Source of the DNA: Treponema sp. | Lineage (GTDB): Bacteria; Spirochaetota; Spirochaetia; Treponematales; Treponemataceae | DNA: 9,281 bases | Direction of reading: 5' to 3' | Assembly (NCBI GenBank): GCA_016290335.1 | Contig: JAEETM010000109.1 | Location: 1 to 9,281, forward strand | Shown: piece after piece, positions 1 through 7,695 of the stretch | How the letters are laid out: each line of letters opens with the position of its first letter | How positions within the stretch are numbered: the first letter of the stretch is position 1 | Translations under genes and position numbers: made by a program | Notes under the pieces: model-generated | What the model was told of the DNA's origin: nothing | Databases searched by the model: none | What the model saw: the letters and a program-made list of their open reading frames with translations, nothing else

Positions 1-309
1 AGAGTTAATCAAATTAAAGACATACTTAAACCCCGTCGCAGCAATTGCCTTATCTGCTTCGTTGGACATGGTCATAAAGTAAAGCTTGTGGCCGGCGTCC
101 TCTGAGTCGTTATAGGCAGCCATCAAAAGGCCAATACCAGAAGCGTCAAGTTCTACCAGGCGTGATAAATCAAGTACAACGTTATTCTTTTGTACTGCAT
201 CGTACAAGGTGTCCTGGAATTCACCAAGGGTATAGGCGTTTAAAGCGCCGTCCAGTTCGTATAAGTGATAGTTTGCACCGTCTTTTTCTGTAATTGCAAT
301 CTGTTCCAT
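1..309 (-). CDS. STAS-domain anti-anti-sigma factor-like protein (RsbV/SpoIIAA type), 3' end cut by window
   Basis: The frame reads 103 residues from an ATG at 309 without a stop before the window edge, so the C-terminus is missing. Whole-protein STAS antagonists are usually about 105-115 residues, so little is lost. The start is well supported: a perfect AGGAGG lies at 323-318, 8 bases upstream of the ATG. The key motif is LVELDASGIG at residues 51-60, which matches the DxSGxG loop of SpoIIAA/RsbV. Ser57 is the expected phosphoacceptor. The end (AATGFKYVFNLINS) resembles the usual final TG-x-x-x-x-F segment of the fold. In known partner switches the unphosphorylated protein binds an anti-sigma kinase and releases its target; a PP2C phosphatase reactivates it. 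The gene begins 18 bases after a PP2C phosphatase gene, which fits that role. The kinase partner is not visible here, so the target (sigma factor or other) is unknown. Confidence 0.9.
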   Translation of the reverse strand, partial: MEQIAITEKDGANYHLYELDGALNAYTLGEFQDTLYDAVQKNNVVLDLSRLVELDASGIGLLMAAYNDSEDAGHKLYFMTMSNEADKAIAATGFKYVFNLINS

Positions 310-327
310 AAATCTCGCCTCCTAAAA

Positions 328-2847
328 CTAAAGTCCTGCATTCTTAATCATTTCGTCAAGATTACTTAAATCCGGAATATCAGGGTCGTCCGGAAGAACA
401 TTGTCGTTTATAAAGAAGTCATCGCCGGTGTCGGTTGGGATTTCTGGAGCAGGTTCTTCTGCAGGCCCTTCGACAGGCTCAGGGACCCCAGTTTTTTCTT
501 CTGTTGCGACAGTCTCTTCTTCAGTTGCAGCATTTTCTTGCTCAGGGGTAGCACTTTCTTCAGCAACAGCTTCTTCTTCCACCGCCCCTTCGACAGGCTC
601 AGGGACCGCGTTTTCTGCCACAGCTTCCTCTGCACCTTCTTCTGCTGCTGCGGCCTCTTCTTCCTCATTAAACTGACGTGCAGTTTCGTACTTTAATACA
701 AGAATAGAAACGTCGTCTTCCATTTCCTTTGACATAAACTTCATGAGGCTGTCAAAGGTAAATTGGGCCATACGCTGAGCAGGATAGGTTGAGTTATCAA
801 GTACACACTGCTGGATTCTTTCCTTACCAAACTGTTCACCACGAAGTGAGTGTGACTGAACAAGACCGTCTGTACAGGCAAGAATAATATCACCACGACT
901 TAATTTTGTTGTCTTTACAGAAATATATGGAGAAATATCCTTTACAAAGCCAAGAATATGACCGGAACCCTGAATCTCGATTACGTTGTTATAAACCTGT
1001 GTATAAAGCATCAAGGCTGGAATACCACAGTTGATGTAATACATTGTATCTTTTTCAAAGTCAATCAAAGCAAAAAGACCGGCAAAGATTGTACCTTTAA
1101 TAAAGGATTCACGTATGAATGAATTAATTTTTACAACAAGTTCCTTAAAATCATGAATCTCAGCAAGGTAAGTTCTGATGATGGATTTCAAGATTACCAT
1201 GTTCATGGAAGCCGCAATACCCTTACCAGACATATCACCTACTACAAACAAGTGGCGAGATTCGGTAAGACGAATCATATCAATAAACTCACCACCAATG
1301 TTGTGAGCAGGAACCATCAGGTAACCGGTATCAATCTTAGGATTCTTAACGTGGTCAATATTTTCCTGAATAGATGTAATAATCTGGGAAGACATTCGGA
1401 TTTCTCGGTTTACAACAGAAATAATATCCTTGTTGGAAATATTTCTCATGTAGTAACCGAATACAAAGAAGTATGAATACAATTTAACAAAGGTGTTGTA
1501 GTCGTATTCCTTGTAGTGGTCACCGCTTATCTTTTTACCAAGAGTGATAAGACCAAGAATGTTATGACCTTCATTAAGAACGAATAAAGCATCTGCCTTT
1601 GTTTTTTCAAAGAAATCGGTAAGTTCTTTTTCGATATTTGAAATAACGTGTTTGTTACCAATTTCAGAGAAACAAACTACAGATTTATTTTCATTAAGAA
1701 GAGTTTCAAACATTACTGTATTTACAGGAAGAGTCATCTTCAAGTTATTTGAAGAATAAGCTGTTTCCAAAGCACCTGTATTGTTTAATACATATACGTT
1801 TACAGAAGAGGATTCTACATTCTTTCTGAAGATTTCGTACATTCGGTTTGTAATCTGGTCCATTTCGCCACTGTAATCAATTGTAGCAAGGTCTCTTTCC
1901 AAAGCAGGACCATAATCTGCAGAATAGAGCTTTGTTGAAGAAGAAAGCAGCTGAGAGATTTTAATTGCAATTACAATAGCAGCAGCGGCACAAATAGAGA
2001 ACTCTACAATAAAACCAGGCTGATTTACTTTACCAATTGGCTGAATAAAGAGAACTAATGCACCGATTGCAGCACCAGGAATTACGTAAGATACAAAGAA
2101 CTTAAATACAGAAACAAGTACACTCTTACCTGAAGGAATTGTTGTTCGTGTAACTGCAGTAAGAACAAGCATGAACATTGCAAGATAGGTGTACATAAAC
2201 AAAGAGGTAAAGGCTGGTGTTATTTCTGCCATATAGTTGAAGAATACGGTAAGCACCCACATCATCACAATACCTTCACCTATTACAAGACCTTGATAAC
2301 GCTGAAGCTGGTTTCCGTTTTTTTCCTGCAAAAGAGTAAGGAAAATAAAACAAACAATAGGAAGAATACCTTTATAAAGTGCATTAAACAAAGTAACCCA
2401 GGTCCAAGGGAAATAAACACTTGCACCAGATGCTTCTGAGAAAAGATAAGCAGAACCAATATAAATATTATAATCAGCGGAAATATCTACAGATTCAAAA
2501 CGGAAATAAACAATAAAGATTGCAAAAGCAACTAGCAGGAACTTTAATATACGTATAAAGTTTCTTTTTATTCTTGTAATTATTCCCAAAATACCAAAGC
2601 TGAAAGAAACAAAGAAAATACCGTCCAGACAAAATACAATTCTCATAAGTTGACCGGTAAAGGAATCAAGCCAGATTCTTCTAAAAATCATAACTAAAAA
2701 GAGCATAATTGCTTCAACTGTTGCAACCAGCAGAGGAACAGTAAGAGGATTTCCTTCTTTATTATCAACTTTTACATTTCTGTCAACAAGATATGTAATA
2801 GCGGCAAAAGCCAGAACTGCAAGACCATTTAATACAACAAATACCAT
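328..2847 (-). CDS. Membrane-anchored GAF-like / PP2C (SpoIIE-RsbU type) serine phosphatase with repetitive acidic tail, 839 aa
   Basis: Probable sensor phosphatase acting on a phosphorylated STAS protein. Residues 1-300 hold about nine hydrophobic segments (near 1-19, 36-55, 69-91, 100-116, 150-173, 184-205, 211-233, 243-268, 279-300). Residues about 325-465 look GAF-like (for example ALFVLNEG and ILGLITLGKK at 420-439). The PP2C domain spans about 505-720: GGEFID 518-523, VVGDMSGKGIAAS 535-547, ACTDGL 657-662, EDDVSIL 710-716. The first motif has Glu520 where the family normally has the metal-binding Asp. After about 725 comes an Ala/Glu-rich, probably disordered tail containing VPEPVEG twice (748-754 and 788-794), each encoded by a 22-bp repeat. 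The protein ends in an acidic segment (DDFFINDNVL 809-818). The ATG lies one base after the TGA of the upstream phosphatase gene, with AGG at 2858-2856 as ribosome site, so the two are almost surely co-transcribed. Function is inferred from family and context. Confidence 0.93.
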   Translation of the reverse strand: MVFVVLNGLAVLAFAAITYLVDRNVKVDNKEGNPLTVPLLVATVEAIMLFLVMIFRRIWLDSFTGQLMRIVFCLDGIFFVSFSFGILGIITRIKRNFIRILKFLLVAFAIFIVYFRFESVDISADYNIYIGSAYLFSEASGASVYFPWTWVTLFNALYKGILPIVCFIFLTLLQEKNGNQLQRYQGLVIGEGIVMMWVLTVFFNYMAEITPAFTSLFMYTYLAMFMLVLTAVTRTTIPSGKSVLVSVFKFFVSYVIPGAAIGALVLFIQPIGKVNQPGFIVEFSICAAAAIVIAIKISQLLSSSTKLYSADYGPALERDLATIDYSGEMDQITNRMYEIFRKNVESSSVNVYVLNNTGALETAYSSNNLKMTLPVNTVMFETLLNENKSVVCFSEIGNKHVISNIEKELTDFFEKTKADALFVLNEGHNILGLITLGKKISGDHYKEYDYNTFVKLYSYFFVFGYYMRNISNKDIISVVNREIRMSSQIITSIQENIDHVKNPKIDTGYLMVPAHNIGGEFIDMIRLTESRHLFVVGDMSGKGIAASMNMVILKSIIRTYLAEIHDFKELVVKINSFIRESFIKGTIFAGLFALIDFEKDTMYYINCGIPALMLYTQVYNNVIEIQGSGHILGFVKDISPYISVKTTKLSRGDIILACTDGLVQSHSLRGEQFGKERIQQCVLDNSTYPAQRMAQFTFDSLMKFMSKEMEDDVSILVLKYETARQFNEEEEAAAAEEGAEEAVAENAVPEPVEGAVEEEAVAEESATPEQENAATEEETVATEEKTGVPEPVEGPAEEPAPEIPTDTGDDFFINDNVLPDDPDIPDLSNLDEMIKNAGL
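466..487. repeat. 22-bp palindromic repeat, copy 1, inside phosphatase gene
   Basis: Identical over 22 bases to 586-607 and exactly 120 bases from it. On the minus strand it has complementary arms CCCT and AGGG, followed inward by G/A mismatches and one G-C pair around a small loop. It is read in frame as VPEPVEG in the low-complexity tail. I remember sequences of this type, and the peptide PEPVEG, as dispersed small repeats in several bacterial genomes. That recollection needs a genome search. Confidence 0.75.
586..607. repeat. 22-bp palindromic repeat, copy 2, inside phosphatase gene
   Basis: Second identical copy of the repeat at 466-487, in the same orientation and the same reading frame (VPEPVEG). 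The flanks differ: the base before the core is g465 in copy 1 and c585 in copy 2, and the residues after it are PAEEP versus AVEEE. This argues against simple recent tandem duplication of a longer block and is compatible with two separate insertions into a tolerant linker. Confidence 0.75.
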
Positions 2848-2848
2848 A

Positions 2849-4243
2849 TCAGTAACCTACCTTTGCAATCATCATTGTAACGTCATCGTGGAGTTTCTTA
2901 TCACCATTATATTTCCAGATGAGATCTACTATATCGTCAACAAACTCCTGTGGAGATTTTGCCGCACCTGCAACCAGAGTTTTCTTATAAATATCTGTAT
3001 CACCAAGCTCTACACCACTATCATCCATAACTTCAGAAACACCGTCAGTTGCAATAAGGATTGTATCACCACGGAAGAGACGTTTTTCCTGAACTGTAAT
3101 GTCACCCATATCAAGAATACCAACGAGTGAAGCATTAGAAGTAAGAGGCTTCATTCGGTAGCCGTCTGGAGATGGAGAAAGAATGATTGGATCAGACATA
3201 GAAGCGTTAATATATCTGATTTTCATTTTTTCTGTATCAATAATTCCAAGGAACAATACCGTATATTTATCCTGAAGGTGCATGCCCTTGATAGCTTTAT
3301 CTACCGCGTGAATTACACCAACTAAATCCTCTTTATCTTCAATGATTTTTACGGTGTTCATTACCAAACCCATAATCAAGGCAGCTGGAAGACCTTTACC
3401 AGATACGTCACCAAGCATAAGAAGTGTACGGCTTGCATCAATTGGAAGAATTGAAAAATAGTCACCAGATACGTTTACAAGAGGTCGGAAATAAGTAGCA
3501 ATTTTGAGTTTATTAATGTTAGGAATCTTCTGTGGAAGGAAGGACTGCTGAGTTTCGGCAAGCTGCTGCCATTCCTTTGTAGTTGCGGCAATTTCTGAAA
3601 GCTTTGAAATTGTCTTAGTTCGGGTCATAAAACGCTTGTATTCTTCAAAAAGCTGTTTATAAATACTGTCATCAAAAAGGCGGGTATAATTACAGAAAAC
3701 ATATAAGTGCATTTTTTCTGAACAAAGGAAGAAACCTCGTGATTTTGAAAGCTTTGAGGTAATTCCTAAATCTTTATCAAAGAAGAAATAACCATCCTGC
3801 CAGTTTTCGTTAAAATACTGATTTATTTTTTCCCTTGTAGACTCTGAGGTTGTAAGTCTGTCTGGGCTGTTATACAAAACATAATTTTTGATTCGGTCTA
3901 TGAGAAGAACTGAACAGTCACCTTTTTTCTCAAGGTACTCACCTATTGCCCCATAAAAGTCTTCAAGTGAGTAACAGAAACGAAGTCTGTCTATAAAATC
4001 TTTAAGAATGAGTGTTTCACCAGATTCAAGTGTATCGTGATGAACTTTTTCCATTAAATGCTTTTTTATTCTTGTACATACAAAAATAACTGCAGTAAAT
4101 AATACAAAAACAATTAATGAAGAATAAAGCAGAAAATCTTCACTTTGTCTTTCAGGAATAAGCAACAAAGCAAATACTGCAAACAATACAATTGCAACAG
4201 CATATATTGCTATGGAAACAATCCGTCTTCTTGTTTTATACAT
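2849..4243 (-). CDS. Membrane-anchored PP2C (SpoIIE-RsbU type) serine phosphatase, 464 aa from the ATG start
   Basis: Second PP2C-type phosphatase, directly upstream of the 839-aa one. I place the start at ATG 4243. A GTG six bases earlier (4249) would add two residues but overlaps the GAGG ribosome site at 4252-4249. Numbering below is from the GTG (466 aa). Two hydrophobic segments (about 10-32 and 38-60) anchor it to the membrane. Residues about 80-205 are a region I do not recognise, possibly a diverged GAF-like sensor. A helical linker (EWQQLAETQQSFLPQ, 226-240) leads into the PP2C domain, as is usual in RsbU-like proteins. Motifs: SGDYFS 261-266, GDVSGKGLPAAL 280-291, ATDGVSE 400-406, DDVTMM 455-460. 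The first motif keeps its first Asp; Ser replaces the second Asp, as in SpoIIE's own SGDSYS. The substrate is presumably the STAS protein encoded downstream. It stops with TGA one base before the next gene, implying co-transcription. Confidence 0.92.
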   Translation of the reverse strand: MYKTRRRIVSIAIYAVAIVLFAVFALLLIPERQSEDFLLYSSLIVFVLFTAVIFVCTRIKKHLMEKVHHDTLESGETLILKDFIDRLRFCYSLEDFYGAIGEYLEKKGDCSVLLIDRIKNYVLYNSPDRLTTSESTREKINQYFNENWQDGYFFFDKDLGITSKLSKSRGFFLCSEKMHLYVFCNYTRLFDDSIYKQLFEEYKRFMTRTKTISKLSEIAATTKEWQQLAETQQSFLPQKIPNINKLKIATYFRPLVNVSGDYFSILPIDASRTLLMLGDVSGKGLPAALIMGLVMNTVKIIEDKEDLVGVIHAVDKAIKGMHLQDKYTVLFLGIIDTEKMKIRYINASMSDPIILSPSPDGYRMKPLTSNASLVGILDMGDITVQEKRLFRGDTILIATDGVSEVMDDSGVELGDTDIYKKTLVAGAAKSPQEFVDDIVDLIWKYNGDKKLHDDVTMMIAKVGY

Positions 4244-4248
4244 AGACA

Positions 4249-4252
4249 CCTC
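4249..4252 (-). promoter_or_regulatory. Ribosome binding site that decides the start of the smaller phosphatase
   Basis: GAGG on the minus strand lies 5 bases before ATG 4243. It overlaps the alternative GTG at 4249, which therefore cannot use it. This favours the ATG. Confidence 0.65.
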
Positions 4253-4292
4253 AAATTATAGTACTACTATTCTATCATATTATCGGCATAAA

Positions 4293-4321
4293 ATGGTAAA
4301 AATCGTATAAAATCGTGTAAA
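4293..4321 (-). promoter_or_regulatory. Possible promoter for the phosphatase/STAS unit, containing a 10-bp tandem repeat
   Basis: On the minus strand TTTACA (4321-4316) and TACCAT (4298-4293) are 17 bases apart, a possible sigma-70-type pair with a weak -10. Between them on the plus strand the 10-bp unit AAAATCGTAT / AAAATCGTGT occurs twice in tandem (4299-4318), with one difference. A 10-bp period puts both copies on the same face of the helix, as for some regulator sites. The pair is weak in very AT-rich DNA, so this may be chance. A perfect TATAAT also exists at 4260-4255 but is badly placed for this gene. Confidence 0.25.
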
Positions 4322-4366
4322 AAACAAAAAGTTAGGTTGATTTTCGTTGTTGTAACAGTTATTTTA

Positions 4367-5506
4367 CTATTGTTCCAGCTGAGAAAGAGGCATAAGCTTT
4401 GGATTTTCCGTAGGGTTTTCCAGTTCCATAAAGGCTTTAAGCAAATCCTTCTGTTTTGATGAAAGATGCTGTGGAATCTGAACCATAATCTTAACGTACA
4501 AATCACCGTTTCTTAAACCGCCCGCTGTAGGAACACCTTCTCCACGTACCCTAAGCAGTTTACCATTAGAGGTACCAGAAGGAATCTTTATAAGAACCTT
4601 TTTGCCGTTAAGGGCTTCTATTTCAATATCGCAGCCTAAAGTTGCCTGAGACATGGAAATTGGTACTGCACAGTACAAATCCTGACCTGAACGCTCGAAT
4701 AATGGATGAGAATCTACATGAACGATTACTACTAAGTCTCCAGCTGGTCCTCCGTTTTCTCCGGCATCACCCTGCCCCGGAATTACAATTCGTTTACCGT
4801 TATCTGTTCCGGCAGGAATCTTAAGAGACATCATCTTGCTCTTTTCCTGAATACCAGAACCACGGCAAGTTGGACAAGGTTTATCGATTACTGTTCCTTT
4901 TCCACCACACTTAGGACATGTCTGCTGAATTGTAAAGAAACCATTTCCCTGTCTTATCTGACCTGCACCATTACAGGTTGGACAAGTTTTTTTGCTTGCA
5001 CCAGCTGCTCCGCCACTTCCATGACAGGCCTCACAGGTTTCGTTATGTCTGAAATGAATATCTGTGGAAGTTCCGTAAACCGCTTCTTTAAAACCGATAT
5101 GCATATCGTAGCGCAGGCTGGCACCAGTAACAGGACCGCCACGGCTTCTGCTTCTTGAACCGCCAAAGCCGCTGCCAAAAATGCTTTCGAAAATATCGCT
5201 GAATCCGCCGCCCGCACCGCCAAACAAATCGCTGAAATCCTGATAAGCGTGTGAGAACTGTGGACCGCCCTGATCCATACCGTCAACTCCGGCAAAACCG
5301 TACTGATCGTATAGAGGTCGTTTTTTATCATCAGAAAGAACCTCGTAAGCCTCCGTAGCTTCCTTAAACTTTTCTTCGGCGGCTTTATCGCCTGGATTTC
5401 TATCTGGGTGATATTTTACTGCAAGTTTTCTGTAAGCCTTTTTAATATCATCCTGAGATGCGGATTTATCAACACCTAATACTTCATAATAATCGCGCTT
5501 TGCCAT
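4367..5506 (-). CDS. dnaJ: Chaperone DnaJ (Hsp40), 379 aa
   Basis: Cytosolic co-chaperone that delivers unfolded proteins to DnaK and stimulates its ATPase. It is a full type I DnaJ of usual length. The J domain occupies residues 1-70, with the essential HPD at 33-35. A Gly/Phe-rich stretch follows, about 76-125. The zinc-binding domain has all four CxxCxGxG repeats: CEACHGSG 158-165, CPTCNGAG 175-182, CPKCGGKG 197-204, CPTCRGSG 211-218. The substrate-binding beta domains run from about 220 to 345 (for example [11 protein letters not shown] at 230-240). The ATG at 5506 is preceded by AAGG at 5519-5516, 9 bases away. It lies 101 bases after dnaK in the same direction, with a REP-like double hairpin in the gap. 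No residue expected in the family appears to be missing. Confidence 0.98.
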   Translation of the reverse strand: MAKRDYYEVLGVDKSASQDDIKKAYRKLAVKYHPDRNPGDKAAEEKFKEATEAYEVLSDDKKRPLYDQYGFAGVDGMDQGGPQFSHAYQDFSDLFGGAGGGFSDIFESIFGSGFGGSRSRSRGGPVTGASLRYDMHIGFKEAVYGTSTDIHFRHNETCEACHGSGGAAGASKKTCPTCNGAGQIRQGNGFFTIQQTCPKCGGKGTVIDKPCPTCRGSGIQEKSKMMSLKIPAGTDNGKRIVIPGQGDAGENGGPAGDLVVIVHVDSHPLFERSGQDLYCAVPISMSQATLGCDIEIEALNGKKVLIKIPSGTSNGKLLRVRGEGVPTAGGLRNGDLYVKIMVQIPQHLSSKQKDLLKAFMELENPTENPKLMPLSQLEQ

Positions 5507-5525
5507 TGTAGTTTACCTTACAATC

Positions 5526-5590
5526 TGTCATTGTCGGACTCAATCCAACAATCTTATACAAAGATTCCCCGGACTAACCGGGGAATGACA
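5526..5590. repeat. BIME-like pair of inverted 30-bp REP-like units between dnaK and dnaJ
   Basis: Unit 1 (5526-5555, plus strand) and unit 2 (5590-5561, minus strand) are both 30 bases, both begin TGTCATT and both end AATCTT. They face each other across 5 bases (5556-5560). Each folds on itself: unit 1 pairs ATTGTCGGA with TCCAACAAT (5530-5538 with 5544-5552, one C/A mismatch); unit 2 has a perfect 9-bp stem (5564-5572 with 5578-5586). The middle stem sequences differ between units yet stay largely self-complementary, so the hairpin appears to be what is kept. Possible roles are 3' end protection of the dnaK message or partial termination. The T-run after the hairpin in the direction of transcription is poor, so I do not call a terminator. 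Confidence 0.8.
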
Positions 5591-5614
5591 TTTTATTTTA
5601 TTTTATTTTATTTT
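5590..5614. repeat. Pentanucleotide repeat (ATTTT)x5 over the dnaK stop codon
   Basis: Five perfect ATTTT units in tandem on the plus strand, abutting the last base of the REP-like pair and covering the dnaK stop (TAA, 5610-5608). The stop falls in the first unit met by the ribosome, so gain or loss of units further on would change only the spacing to the hairpins and not the DnaK sequence. Confidence 0.85.
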
Positions 5615-7587
5615 TCATCCTTAACTTCGTATTCAACATCATCGGCATTGCCTTTGTTGAAGCCTGAAGCACCAGAAGAGCCTGTGTTACCAGCACCTGT
5701 ATCATTACCGCCCATGTCAGGACCGGCACCGGCACCCATATCAGGACCTGCACCAGCTGCCCCCTGAGCTCCCTGCTGCTTGTACAACTCTTCGGCAATC
5801 TTGTAAGAAGCCTGTTTCAAAGCTTCTGTCTTAGCCTTAATGTCTTCTGTGTTGTCGCTCTGCATAGCCTGTTTGAGGGCTGCAATTGCATCTTCAACCT
5901 TCTGCTTTTCTGCACCGTCAATCTTATCGCCAAGCTCTTTGATTGATTTTTCAGTTGCATAGATAAGGCTGTCTGCTTCGTTGCGGGCATCAACGCTTTC
6001 ACGTTTAGCTTTATCGGCAGCGGCATTAGCTTCTGCATCCTTAACCATCTTGTCGATTTCTGCATCGCTCAAGCCGGAAGAAGAAGTAATCTGGATGTGC
6101 TGCTCTTTTCCTGTTCCCAAATCCTTAGCAGATACGTGAACAATACCGTTGGCATCGATATCGAAGGTAACTTCAATCTGAGGAACACCACGAGGTGCGG
6201 CAGGAATACCAACTAAGTCAAAACGACCGAGTGTTCTGTTCTGGTCAGCCATTTCACGCTCACCCTGGAGTACGTGAATACTTACTGCAGTCTGTCCATC
6301 AGCAGCTGTAGAGAAGATCTGACTCTTCTTTGAAGGAATAGTTGTATTTCTTGGGATAAGTCTTGTGAATACGCCACCCATTGTTTCAATACCAAGTGAA
6401 AGTGGAGTAACATCAAGAAGAAGGATATCCTGTTTTACATCCTTATTCAAAATACCGCCCTGAATAGCTGCACCAATTGCAACAGCTTCATCAGGGTTTA
6501 CTGCACGGCTACCCTCTTTACCGAAGATTGATTTTACAACCTCCTGTACCTTAGGCATACGGCTTGAACCACCAACAAGAAGAACTTCGTCAATCTTATC
6601 TGCTGTAAGCTTTGCATCTGCAAGAGCTTTGCGGCAAGGCTCTTTTGTTCCTTCGAACAAAGAATCTGTCATCTGTTCAAACTGGGCACGAGTCAAGCTC
6701 TTCTGCAAGTGTTTTGGACCTGTTGCATCAGCTGTGATAAATGGAAGGTTGATATCTGTTGTTGTCTGGTTAGACAAACTGATTTTTGCATTTTCTGCTG
6801 CTTCACGGAGACGCTGCATAGCCATTGGGTCTTTAGAAAGGTCAATGCCTGTATCTTTCTTGAACTCGTCGATAAGCCAGTTAGAAATTACACGGTCCCA
6901 GTCATCGCCACCAAGGTGTGTATTACCGTTTGTAGAAAGAACTTCGAATACACCGTCAGCAAGCTGAAGAATGGAAATATCGAATGTACCACCACCAAGG
7001 TCGTATACGGCAATTGTCTTTTCCTTTGACTGATCCTTGTTGAAACCAAAAGCAAGGGCAGCAGCTGTAGGTTCGTTGATGATTCGTTTTACATCAAGAC
7101 CGGCAATCTTTCCGGCATCCTTTGTTGCCTGACGCTGAGAGTCGTTGAAGTAAGCAGGAACTGTAATAACAGCTTCTGTAACTTCTGTTCCAAGATAATC
7201 TTCAGCAGTTTTCTTCATCTTCTGAAGAATGAATGCAGAGATTTCCTGAGGACTATAGCGTTTTTTATTTCCAGCTTCGTCTACTTCTACACGAACATCC
7301 TGGCCGTTATCTACAACAGTATATGGAAGCTTTGTTGCTTCACCCTGAAGTTCACTGAATCTGTGACCAATAAGTCGTTTTACAGAATAAACAGTGTTCT
7401 TTGGATTTGTTACCATCTGGTTTTTAGCAGGAGAACCTACAATTCTGTCTCCCTTTGATGTAAAGCCTACAATAGACGGTGTAGTTCTTCCGCCTTCTGA
7501 GTTCTGAATTACAACCGGCTCACCGTTTTCCATTACAGCTACACAAGAGTTTGTTGTTCCTAAGTCAATACCTATAATCTTTCCCAT
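5608..7587 (-). CDS. dnaK: Chaperone DnaK (Hsp70), 659 aa
   Basis: ATP-driven cytosolic chaperone that binds hydrophobic peptide segments, working with DnaJ and GrpE encoded on either side. The nucleotide-binding domain has phosphate loop 1 (GIDLGTTNS 6-14), phosphate loop 2 ([12 protein letters not shown] 194-205) and the adenosine motif ([13 protein letters not shown] 336-348). The interdomain linker is at about 388-393 (ILLLDV) and the substrate-binding domain starts near [10 protein letters not shown] (393-402). A helical lid follows, about 505-605. The tail is Gly/Ala-rich with GAGPDMG twice (612-618 and 620-626) and ends in VEYEVKDEK, an acidic end comparable to that of other bacterial DnaK proteins. 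Length is slightly above the E. coli protein (638), because of the tail. GAGAGG at 7601-7596 lies 8 bases before the ATG. It is 108 bases after grpE, a gap filled with hairpins. Confidence 0.99.
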   Translation of the reverse strand: MGKIIGIDLGTTNSCVAVMENGEPVVIQNSEGGRTTPSIVGFTSKGDRIVGSPAKNQMVTNPKNTVYSVKRLIGHRFSELQGEATKLPYTVVDNGQDVRVEVDEAGNKKRYSPQEISAFILQKMKKTAEDYLGTEVTEAVITVPAYFNDSQRQATKDAGKIAGLDVKRIINEPTAAALAFGFNKDQSKEKTIAVYDLGGGTFDISILQLADGVFEVLSTNGNTHLGGDDWDRVISNWLIDEFKKDTGIDLSKDPMAMQRLREAAENAKISLSNQTTTDINLPFITADATGPKHLQKSLTRAQFEQMTDSLFEGTKEPCRKALADAKLTADKIDEVLLVGGSSRMPKVQEVVKSIFGKEGSRAVNPDEAVAIGAAIQGGILNKDVKQDILLLDVTPLSLGIETMGGVFTRLIPRNTTIPSKKSQIFSTAADGQTAVSIHVLQGEREMADQNRTLGRFDLVGIPAAPRGVPQIEVTFDIDANGIVHVSAKDLGTGKEQHIQITSSSGLSDAEIDKMVKDAEANAAADKAKRESVDARNEADSLIYATEKSIKELGDKIDGAEKQKVEDAIAALKQAMQSDNTEDIKAKTEALKQASYKIAEELYKQQGAQGAAGAGPDMGAGAGPDMGGNDTGAGNTGSSGASGFNKGNADDVEYEVKDEK

Positions 7588-7622
7588 TTTATTTACCTCT
7601 CTAAATTATTTACAAGTTTATG

Positions 7623-7668
7623 TAGTAGACCTAAAAATTGCCTTCGCAATTTTTTTAACGGTCTGCTA
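7623..7668. repeat. Long nested hairpin between grpE and dnaK, possible attenuator or weak bidirectional terminator
   Basis: An outer stem pairs TAGTAGACC (7623-7631) with GGTCTGCTA (7660-7668), 8 of 9 positions. Inside it is a perfect 9-bp stem, AAAAATTGC (7633-7641) with GCAATTTTT (7646-7654), closed by a 4-base loop. The two stems are separated by an uneven internal loop (1 base versus 5). On the plus strand the inner stem runs into seven or more T; on the minus strand, the transcribed direction, it ends in T5 then AGG. This could reduce read-through from grpE or stabilise RNA ends. It leaves the dnaK ribosome site (7601-7596) free. Confidence 0.6.
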
Positions 7669-7677
7669 TTTATCACC

Positions 7678-7691
7678 GGCCGCCAGCGGCC
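7678..7691. repeat. Short GC-rich palindrome just after grpE
   Basis: GGCCG and CGGCC (7678-7682 and 7687-7691) are separated by four bases, giving a 5-bp all-GC stem with a tetraloop. It starts 4 bases past the grpE stop and stands out in an AT-rich spacer. There is no T-run after it, so it is not a standard terminator by itself. It may act with the neighbouring long hairpin. Confidence 0.55.
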
Positions 7692-7695
7692 TTAC

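Noticed and set aside
401..676. Plus-strand open frame, very rich in Ser/Ala, and a second minus-strand frame at 408-668
   Set aside because: They are by-products of the repetitive Ala/Glu codons in the tail of the 839-aa phosphatase; no ribosome site and no recognisable domain.
4255..4260. Perfect TATAAT close to the start of the smaller phosphatase
   Set aside because: A start site about 7 bases downstream would fall after the ribosome binding site at 4252-4249, and there is no fitting -35.
4317..4360. T-rich run after dnaJ resembling a terminator
   Set aside because: The stem before it (GTTA / TAAC with a long loop) is too weak to support an intrinsic terminator call.
4267..4506. 79-codon minus-strand open frame overlapping the end of dnaJ
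   Set aside because: It overlaps the clearly real DnaJ C-terminus in another frame, its composition is unlike a protein, and no family is recognisable.
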